From Pseudomonadota bacterium (GTDB lineage Bacteria; Pseudomonadota; Alphaproteobacteria; Rhizobiales; Beijerinckiaceae): 10,135 nucleotides of DNA. This document shows positions 6,136-10,135 of the stretch, one piece after another. The translations under genes were made by a program, and so were the position numbers. Below the pieces are notes generated by a model, which had not been told where the DNA came from, made no database searches, and was given only the letters and a program-made list of their open reading frames with translations. How positions within the stretch are numbered: position 1 is the first letter of the stretch; the number at the start of each line of letters is the position of its first letter. The DNA is taken from positions 1-10,135 of the forward strand of contig JAEXUU010000156.1 of NCBI GenBank assembly GCA_023452965.1, written 5' to 3'.

Positions 6136-6151
6136 TTAACCTTCTGTTCAC
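6136..6151 (+). promoter_or_regulatory. CtrA-like binding site
   Basis: TTAA (6136-6139), seven bases, then TTCAC (6147-6151) matches the alphaproteobacterial CtrA consensus TTAA-N7-TTAAC with one mismatch. It lies 57 bp before the DUF805 start. A single near-match is suggestive only. Confidence 0.3.
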
Positions 6152-6207
6152 CATATCCTTCATCTCAAGGCCAAGGCGTGCGAGGGTGCCGGATCGGAGC
6201 CCGACGC

Positions 6208-6633
6208 ATGACCCTCATTCGCCTGTTCACCGATCTCGATGGCCGCATCGGCCTGCGCCAGTTCTGGCTCGGCAGCATAGCGCTCGCGCTCTGCCTGCTG
6301 GCTGTGCAATGGGCTGCGCCCTACCTGGTGGAAAAGCCGACGGCGATCAGCATCGTCGCCTTCGCCAAGGCCTTCGCGCTCTTTCCCTGGGCCGCCCTGG
6401 CCGCGAAGCGCGCCACCGACCGCGGCGGCTCGGCACTCTTCGGCATCTTCCTGGTCTGCGCCATCGTGCTGCCGACCGAGCTGCGGCCGCATCTCGGCTA
6501 TGCTTGGCGCCCCTCGCTCGAGGCGATCTCGACCATCGCCTGGCTGATCGCCCTGGTCGATCTCGGACTGATGCCGGGCGCCGAGCCGGACAGGCCGCTT
6601 GCAGCGCAGGAGGCTGCTGCTAAACGGGCGTGA
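6208..6633 (+). CDS. DUF805-type small inner-membrane protein
   Basis: A 141-residue hydrophobic protein. The start [17 protein letters not shown] (residues 6-22) matches the DUF805 lead, in which an FDGRI-x-R-x-FW pattern precedes the first helix. A second hallmark, [22 protein letters not shown] (58-79), corresponds to the family RRLHDTGRSG motif with the histidine replaced by threonine. Membrane helices lie at about 22-40, 47-66, 76-90 and 106-122. The Ala-rich tail is cytoplasmic by guess. The family has no established biochemical role. The ATG at 6208 has GGAG at 6196-6199, eight bases upstream; the same frame is open further left, but earlier starts lack a site and the residues there do not match the family. 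Its TGA overlaps the dapE ATG by one base (TGATG at 6631-6635), so the two are probably translated together. Confidence 0.75.
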   Translation: MTLIRLFTDLDGRIGLRQFWLGSIALALCLLAVQWAAPYLVEKPTAISIVAFAKAFALFPWAALAAKRATDRGGSALFGIFLVCAIVLPTELRPHLGYAWRPSLEAISTIAWLIALVDLGLMPGAEPDRPLAAQEAAAKRA

Positions 6634-7835
6634 TGAGCCAGAGCACGACGCACACCCTCGCCTTCGACGCCACCGATCCCGTCGCCCTGACGCAGGCCCT
6701 GATCCGCTGCCCCTCGGTGACACCCGCCGAAGCCGGCGCCCTCGCCTTGCTCGAAACCGTGCTCGCGGCCGAAGGCTTCTCCGTCCAGAGGCCGGTATTC
6801 TCCGAGCCCGGCATGCCGGACATCGAGAACCTCTATGCCCGAATCGGCAACGAGGCGCCGGTGCTGGTCATCGCCGGTCACAGCGACGTCGTGCCGCCCG
6901 GCGATGTTACCAGCTGGACGCGTGAGCCGTTCGCGGCCGAGATCGTCGACGGCACGCTCTATGGCCGCGGCGCCTGCGACATGAAGGGCGGCCTCGCCTC
7001 GATGGTCGCTGCGGTTATCCGCTATCGCCGCGACAACCCGCACGCTCCCGGATCGATCGCCTTTCTCGTCACCGGCGACGAGGAGGGTCCGGCCGTTAAC
7101 GGCACGGTCAAGCTGCTGGAATGGGCGAAGGCGCGCGGCGAGCGCTTCGACCATTGCCTGCTCGGCGAGCCGACCAATCCGGCGACGATGAGCGACATGC
7201 TCAAGATCGGCCGGCGCGGCTCGCTGACCGGCAAGCTCACCGTCCATGGCATCCAGGGCCATGTCGGCTACCCGCATCTGGCGCAGAACCCGATCCGCGG
7301 CATGGTCCGGCTGCTCGCCGGGCTGGATGCGACGCCGCTCGACGCCGGCACCGAGCATTTCGACCCGAGCAATCTCGAGGTGACGACGCTCGACGTCGGC
7401 AACCCCGCGACCAACGTCATCCCGGCGCTGGCACGCGCCGTGTTCAACATCCGCTTCAACGATCTCTGGACGCCCGAGACGCTCGCCGGCGAGATCGAAC
7501 GCCGGCTGCGCGAGGCGGCCGGCAACACGGTGCGCTACGAGATCATTTTCGAGCCGACCAACGCGGTCGCCTTCCTGACGCAGCCCGGTCCCTTCGTCGC
7601 CATGGTGGCCGACGCGGTCGAAGCCGAAACCGGCAAGCGCCCGGCGCTCTCGACCACCGGCGGCACCTCGGATGCGCGCTTCATCAAGAACTATTGCCCG
7701 GTCGTCGAATACGGCGTGGTCGGCCAGACCATGCACCAGATCGACGAACGCGTTTCCCTGGCCGACCTGCGGGCGCTGGAGCGCATCACGCACCGGCTCC
7801 TGACCGCCTATTTCGCCGCAGCTTCGGCGGCTTGA
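6633..7835 (+). CDS. dapE: DapE, succinyl-diaminopimelate desuccinylase
   Basis: A 400-residue M20-family zinc aminoacylase. It hydrolyses N-succinyl-LL-2,6-diaminopimelate to LL-diaminopimelate and succinate, in the route to lysine and to the meso-DAP of peptidoglycan. Visible motifs: [10 protein letters not shown] (82-91; metal ligand His83 and Asp85), [10 protein letters not shown] (111-120; bridging Asp116), TGDEEGPA (147-154; catalytic Glu150 and ligand Glu151), GEPT (178-181; ligand Glu179), the dimerisation domain from about 195 with [11 protein letters not shown] (205-215), [11 protein letters not shown] (340-350), and MHQIDERV (367-374; ligand His368). All expected ligands are present and the length fits the family. 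The ATG at 6633 shares its A with the stop of the DUF805 gene. AGGAGG at 6608-6613 is too distant to be an ordinary site, so start by coupling is likely. A GTG at 6630 is directly adjacent. Confidence 0.96.
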   Translation: MSQSTTHTLAFDATDPVALTQALIRCPSVTPAEAGALALLETVLAAEGFSVQRPVFSEPGMPDIENLYARIGNEAPVLVIAGHSDVVPPGDVTSWTREPFAAEIVDGTLYGRGACDMKGGLASMVAAVIRYRRDNPHAPGSIAFLVTGDEEGPAVNGTVKLLEWAKARGERFDHCLLGEPTNPATMSDMLKIGRRGSLTGKLTVHGIQGHVGYPHLAQNPIRGMVRLLAGLDATPLDAGTEHFDPSNLEVTTLDVGNPATNVIPALARAVFNIRFNDLWTPETLAGEIERRLREAAGNTVRYEIIFEPTNAVAFLTQPGPFVAMVADAVEAETGKRPALSTTGGTSDARFIKNYCPVVEYGVVGQTMHQIDERVSLADLRALERITHRLLTAYFAAASAA

Positions 7836-7860
7836 CGGAACCTTTCGGGCCGGACATGCT
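7832..7860 (+). promoter_or_regulatory. Possible promoter for the membrane-protein gene after dapE
   Basis: TTGACG (7832-7837), which overlaps the dapE stop codon, is followed after a 17-bp spacer (7838-7854) by CATGCT (7855-7860). The -35 box is strong, the -10 moderate. Transcription would start near 7867, inside the adjoining hairpin. The pair would let the downstream gene be expressed apart from dapE. Confidence 0.4.
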
Positions 7861-7876
7861 TTAGACGAAAGTCTAA
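7861..7876 (+). repeat. Perfect hairpin or operator TTAGAC-GAAA-GTCTAA
   Basis: Perfect 6-bp arms (7861-7866 and 7871-7876) enclose GAAA, a GNRA-type tetraloop. Two more GC pairs form beyond one mismatch. No U-run follows, so it is not a standard terminator. It adjoins the -10 box of the proposed promoter and so could also be an operator. Confidence 0.5.
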
Positions 7877-7889
7877 TGCTGTCGAGCCC

Positions 7890-7895
7890 GGAGGG
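7890..7895 (+). promoter_or_regulatory. Ribosome-binding site that fixes the start of the next gene
   Basis: GGAGGG lies seven bases before the ATG at 7903. An earlier in-frame ATG at 7876 sits at the end of the hairpin and has no such site, so 7903 is preferred. Confidence 0.7.
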
Positions 7896-7902
7896 TCTGG
7901 CC

Positions 7903-8490
7903 ATGAGGCTTGGTGCCGACGATGTGACACGCTCTCTGCGAGCTTCATGGCGTCTGCTTTCGGCGGATTCCAGGGCCCTGCCCGATTTCGATCTTTCCCG
8001 CGACGGCTTCTGGCGCTCTTATCTGGCGCTGGTGCTGACCGTGCCGGCGATCATTCCGGTACTGGCCGCCGAGCGCGTGCTGGCCGGGCTGCCCAATGCG
8101 GCCGGCCTGTTTGATGCCCCTGTCCTGCTGGCCTCGGTGATCGCGGCCCAGCTTCTGGCAGTCATCACTGTGCCGGCCCTGCTGGTCATGCTGGCGCCGG
8201 GGCTCAGGCAATCCCCGCGCTTCACCGGCTTCATCATCGCCTGGAACTGGTCGAGCATTCTTTCGGCCGGGCTGATCGCCGTGCCCGCGGCGGTGTTCGC
8301 GCTCGGCTGGTCGAATGGCGGCATCGCGGTGATCCAGGCGCTTGCTTTCGGCGTGATCATCCTGCGGCTGCGCTATTGCGTGGCCCGCGCGACCTTCGGC
8401 TCCGAAACAGGCATCGCCGGAGCAATCGCCTGCGCCAGCCTCCTCGCCGACTACGCGATCATCCGGACCTTCGGGCTTGCCGGCTTCTAG
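7903..8490 (+). CDS. Uncharacterised multi-pass membrane protein
   Basis: I do not recognise a named family. The 195-residue product has a soluble lead of about 38 residues with the pattern LPDFDLSRDGFWRSY (26-40). About five membrane helices follow, near 40-58, 73-98, 108-134, 138-158 and 170-192. Small residues and prolines are common in the helices, and charged residues cluster in the loops (SPRF at 104-107, RLRYCVAR at 155-162). The layout loosely resembles Yip1-like or other small integral membrane proteins of alphaproteobacteria, but no catalytic motif is visible. It lies 67 bp after dapE on the same strand, with its own promoter-like boxes and hairpin in the gap. Its stop is 15 bp from the stop of the convergent lipoprotein gene. 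Coding is well supported by the strong ribosome-binding site and GC-rich codon use; function is unknown. Confidence 0.75.
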   Translation: MRLGADDVTRSLRASWRLLSADSRALPDFDLSRDGFWRSYLALVLTVPAIIPVLAAERVLAGLPNAAGLFDAPVLLASVIAAQLLAVITVPALLVMLAPGLRQSPRFTGFIIAWNWSSILSAGLIAVPAAVFALGWSNGGIAVIQALAFGVIILRLRYCVARATFGSETGIAGAIACASLLADYAIIRTFGLAGF

Positions 8491-8505
8491 CTCTCTGGCT
8501 GGGCT

Positions 8506-9216
8506 CTAGATCTGCGTGACCGGCATCAGGGTGACGCCGTAATAGAGCGCTTTGCCCCTGGTGGTGAGCGATTCCGAGACGGGGCCGATCTCGAAGCCGG
8601 CCTTGGTCAGCTCGGTCAACGCCTTGGCCTTGACCGCAGCCGACGCTGACGCGTCGAAGTTGATCTTCAGCTCGATCGTCGCCTCGAGAACCTTCACCAC
8701 CTGATGGGCATTGCCCTGTCCGATATTGGTGCGGACGGTTTCGCGACAGACCGGCCTGAGAAGCGCACGAATCTCGGCCAGCTCATCGCGTGCATAGGTG
8801 TAGATCCTGGCATCCGCCACCGTCACCACGGCGCTCCTCGCGGCGCGAGCCGTCGCGGAAAGGTTGAAGAGTGTCTTGAGCGCAGGCGCCTCGACGCTGA
8901 AGCTCCCACCGATCTGGCTGGCGACGTCGCGGCTTTCGGTCTCGCTCGGCGTCGGCTTGAAGCCATAGAGATCGACCGAGTAACGCGCCGTGCAGAGCGT
9001 CGCCAGTTGCACCGAGCGGGGGCTCTGGTCGCGCGGGTCGTAATTCTCCTTCGCGACCAGCAGACCCGGCCCGTGCAAGGTGCTGGGCGGCACATTTCGC
9101 AAGAAGCCGTATTTGACGATGATTCCTTCGAGCTGGCGGTCCTCGCTCTGGCAGGCGGCCAGTGGGAGCCCGGCTATAAGGCAGAATGCGAGCCGCAATC
9201 CCGGTTTCCGACCCAT
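8506..9216 (-). CDS. Uncharacterised lipoprotein
   Basis: A 236-residue protein with a lipoprotein signal: basic lead MGRKPGLR, hydrophobic core, and lipobox LAAC with Cys22 as the acylated residue. The residue after the cysteine is Gln, so outer-membrane sorting is possible. The mature part has no motif I can assign. It contains PPSTLHGPGLLVAKENYD (43-60), Cys75, a Gly-Gly turn at 103-104, Cys157, and a final stretch GKALYYGVTLMPV (221-233). The two mature cysteines could pair in the periplasm. The pattern recalls unannotated lipoproteins of other Hyphomicrobiales, but that is memory, not a search. The ATG at 9216 has GGAG six bases upstream; a TTG at 9222 is less likely. It follows truA by 85 bp on the same strand behind an AT-rich stretch, and converges on the membrane-protein gene. 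Confidence 0.75.
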   Translation of the reverse strand: MGRKPGLRLAFCLIAGLPLAACQSEDRQLEGIIVKYGFLRNVPPSTLHGPGLLVAKENYDPRDQSPRSVQLATLCTARYSVDLYGFKPTPSETESRDVASQIGGSFSVEAPALKTLFNLSATARAARSAVVTVADARIYTYARDELAEIRALLRPVCRETVRTNIGQGNAHQVVKVLEATIELKINFDASASAAVKAKALTELTKAGFEIGPVSESLTTRGKALYYGVTLMPVTQI

Positions 9217-9235
9217 GGCCAACTCCGGCGGGCAC

Positions 9236-9268
9236 TGACAATATCTATATACTTAAAGTTGCATATCA
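9236..9268 (-). promoter_or_regulatory. AT-rich stretch ahead of the lipoprotein gene
   Basis: Between truA and the lipoprotein gene the sequence turns sharply AT-rich (TATATA at 9246-9251, TTAAAG at 9253-9258 on the plus strand) in an otherwise GC-rich window. It lies 20-50 bp before the lipoprotein ATG, where a promoter would be expected. Several -10-like hexamers are possible and none has a good -35 at 16-18 bp, so I do not fix the boxes. Confidence 0.4.
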
Positions 9269-9301
9269 GCTCGCGATCCGCAACCTTGAGTAGAACGTAC
9301 T

Positions 9302-10051
9302 TCAGGTAAACGGCGGATAGTCGACGCCGGCGAGATAGAGTCCGCAGGAGGGGGCGAGCGCAGCGCATTGCGAGCGGTCGCGTGCAGCCAGAACCTTGCC
9401 GACCTTGTTCTCGGGCCAACGCCCCATGCCGACCATTTTCAGGCAACCGACCATGGAGCGGACCTGATGGTGCAGGAAGGAGCGAGCATGGGCATAGACC
9501 ACGATCTCGGCGCCCTCGCGCCGGCAATCGAGCCGGTCGAGCGTGCGCAGCGGGCTGTTGGCCTGGCATTCGGCAGCCCGGAAGGTGGTGAAGTCGTGAT
9601 GGCCGAGGAGAGCCTTGGCGGCGCGGTTCATCGCCTCATGGTCGAGCCGAACCGGAACATGCCAGACACGGCCGGCATCGAGCGCCGGCTGCGCCCTGCG
9701 GTCAAGGATGCGGTAGATGTAATAGCGACGCAGCGCCGAGATCCGGGCATCGAACGTGTCGGGCACCGCCTCGGCGCTGAGCACCGCGACCGACAGGCGC
9801 TTCAGCCTGGCATTGCTGGCGTCGCGCACCACGTCGGTGCGCCATTCCTTGTCGAGATCGACATGGGCGACCTGATGGGTGGCATGGACGCCGGCATCGG
9901 TGCGCCCGGCGCAATGCAGACGCACGGGGTGGCCACAGAAGGCCTCGACCGCCTCCTCGACGCTCTGCTGGACGGAAGGGCCGTTGAGCTGGCGCTGCCA
10001 GCCCGAGAACGGCGTGCCGTCATATTCGATGACGAGCTTGTAGCGCGGCAT
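9302..10051 (-). CDS. truA: TruA, tRNA pseudouridine(38-40) synthase
   Basis: A 249-residue protein starting [21 protein letters not shown], the typical TruA lead. The catalytic aspartate is Asp52 in GRTDAGVHA. Further family features are the YYIYRIL stretch (115-121), [14 protein letters not shown] (149-162) and [11 protein letters not shown] (191-201). It converts uridines 38-40 in the anticodon arm of many tRNAs to pseudouridine, which helps reading-frame maintenance. Length matches the family. The ATG at 10051 shares its A with the fmt stop (TGATG), so the two genes are translationally coupled, an arrangement seen with fmt and truA in other alphaproteobacteria. I find no clear terminator after its stop. 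Confidence 0.96.
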   Translation of the reverse strand: MPRYKLVIEYDGTPFSGWQRQLNGPSVQQSVEEAVEAFCGHPVRLHCAGRTDAGVHATHQVAHVDLDKEWRTDVVRDASNARLKRLSVAVLSAEAVPDTFDARISALRRYYIYRILDRRAQPALDAGRVWHVPVRLDHEAMNRAAKALLGHHDFTTFRAAECQANSPLRTLDRLDCRREGAEIVVYAHARSFLHHQVRSMVGCLKMVGMGRWPENKVGKVLAARDRSQCAALAPSCGLYLAGVDYPPFT

Positions 10052-10135
10052 CAGAGCTTGCTGCCGGCTCCGAGCCGGGCGCCGCGCAGGAACTCGGCCC
10101 CGCTCATCGGCGCCTTGCCGGCGCGCTGGACCTGC
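10051..10135 (-). CDS. fmt: Fmt, methionyl-tRNA formyltransferase (C-terminal end, cut by window edge)
   Basis: The reverse strand from 10135 to the TGA at 10051-10053 gives 27 residues: [20 protein letters not shown], then LGAGSKL. This fits the Fmt C-terminus, where a QRxGKxPM-xx-EFLRG pattern precedes a short tail ending after a Gly-x-x-Leu. Fmt adds the formyl group to initiator methionyl-tRNA. Only the RNA-binding C-terminal end is visible; the formyl-transfer domain lies outside. The call rests on this motif and on the coupled truA that follows. Confidence 0.85.
   Translation of the reverse strand, partial: QVQRAGKAPMSGAEFLRGARLGAGSKL

Larger units (their letters stand above)
6018..6207. 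promoter_or_regulatory. Divergent control region between rnd and the DUF805-dapE pair
   Basis: This 190-bp gene-free stretch must hold promoters for both directions. On the minus strand TTGTGC (6099-6104), a 17-bp spacer and TAGCTG (6076-6081) is a weak candidate for rnd. I find no convincing plus-strand pair. A GANTC site (GACTC, 6024-6028) lies seven bases before the rnd ATG. The octamer TGCCGCGG occurs at 6045-6052 and 6123-6130 on the plus strand and at 6094-6101 on the minus strand. A CtrA-like site lies at 6136-6151. Confidence 0.5.

Noticed and set aside
5409..6623. A 404-codon plus-strand frame across rnd, the divergent gap and DUF805
   Set aside because: It is antisense to RNase D with all catalytic residues and runs out of frame through DUF805. 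The part after 6180 is Arg-rich, a typical frame-shadow.
7815..7831. GCCGC / GCGGC hairpin at the end of dapE as a terminator
   Set aside because: A five-pair stem inside the coding sequence, with no U-run after it.
6498..7904. A 468-codon open frame antisense to dapE
   Set aside because: DapE has all metal ligands and normal length on the plus strand. The antisense product is Arg/Gly/Ala-rich with no domain pattern, as expected for shadows in GC-rich DNA.
8487..8509. CTAG...CTAG dyad across the convergent stops as a shared bidirectional terminator
   Set aside because: Only the outer four bases pair; the inside does not form a stem and there are no T-runs on either side.
1..10135. A hidden new system, mobile element or defence island
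   Set aside because: Most genes belong to conserved housekeeping families in conserved order. No transposase, integrase, tRNA-flanked insert, toxin-antitoxin pair or repeat array is visible.

Overview
The window reads as ordinary chromosomal core sequence from a GC-rich (roughly 64-65% by eye) alphaproteobacterium of the order Hyphomicrobiales (Rhizobiales). A Bosea- or Methylobacterium-like genome is my best guess. The basis is the gene order lptC-lptA-lptB-rpoN-hpf-ptsN, the N-terminal form of RpoN and LptB, a short RNase D ahead of lptC, and a fmt-truA / dapE neighbourhood. The genus is inferred from remembered family features, not from a search.

Left block, minus strand, about 6017 down to 1: rnd (short RNase D), lptC, lptA, lptB, rpoN (sigma-54), hpf (long ribosome hibernation factor) and the first 48 codons of ptsN (EIIA-Ntr). 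LptC, LptA and LptB are three parts of the machine that carries lipopolysaccharide from the inner to the outer membrane. RpoN, HPF and PtsN link nitrogen and nutrient status to transcription and ribosome storage. The block is probably not one transcript: good -35/-10 pairs sit before rpoN and before hpf, and a weaker pair lies before the core of lptB.

Centre, about 6018-6207: a 190-bp divergent control region between rnd (minus) and a DUF805 membrane-protein gene (plus). It holds three copies of the octamer TGCCGCGG and a near-consensus CtrA-like site.

Right block: on the plus strand, a DUF805-type membrane protein is joined by a TGATG stop/start overlap to dapE (succinyl-diaminopimelate desuccinylase, lysine and peptidoglycan precursor synthesis). 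An uncharacterised five-helix membrane protein follows, with its own promoter-like boxes and a perfect hairpin. Converging from the right on the minus strand are the last 27 codons of fmt, then truA (tRNA pseudouridine synthase) in TGATG overlap, then an unrecognised lipoprotein gene behind a short AT-rich stretch.

I see no tRNA, rRNA, CRISPR array, insertion sequence, prophage part or defence island. No new multi-gene system is visible. The points worth a second look are regulatory: dyads at the hpf, lptC and membrane-protein starts, the TGCCGCGG triplet, start-site problems in lptB and lptC, and the orphan lipoprotein.
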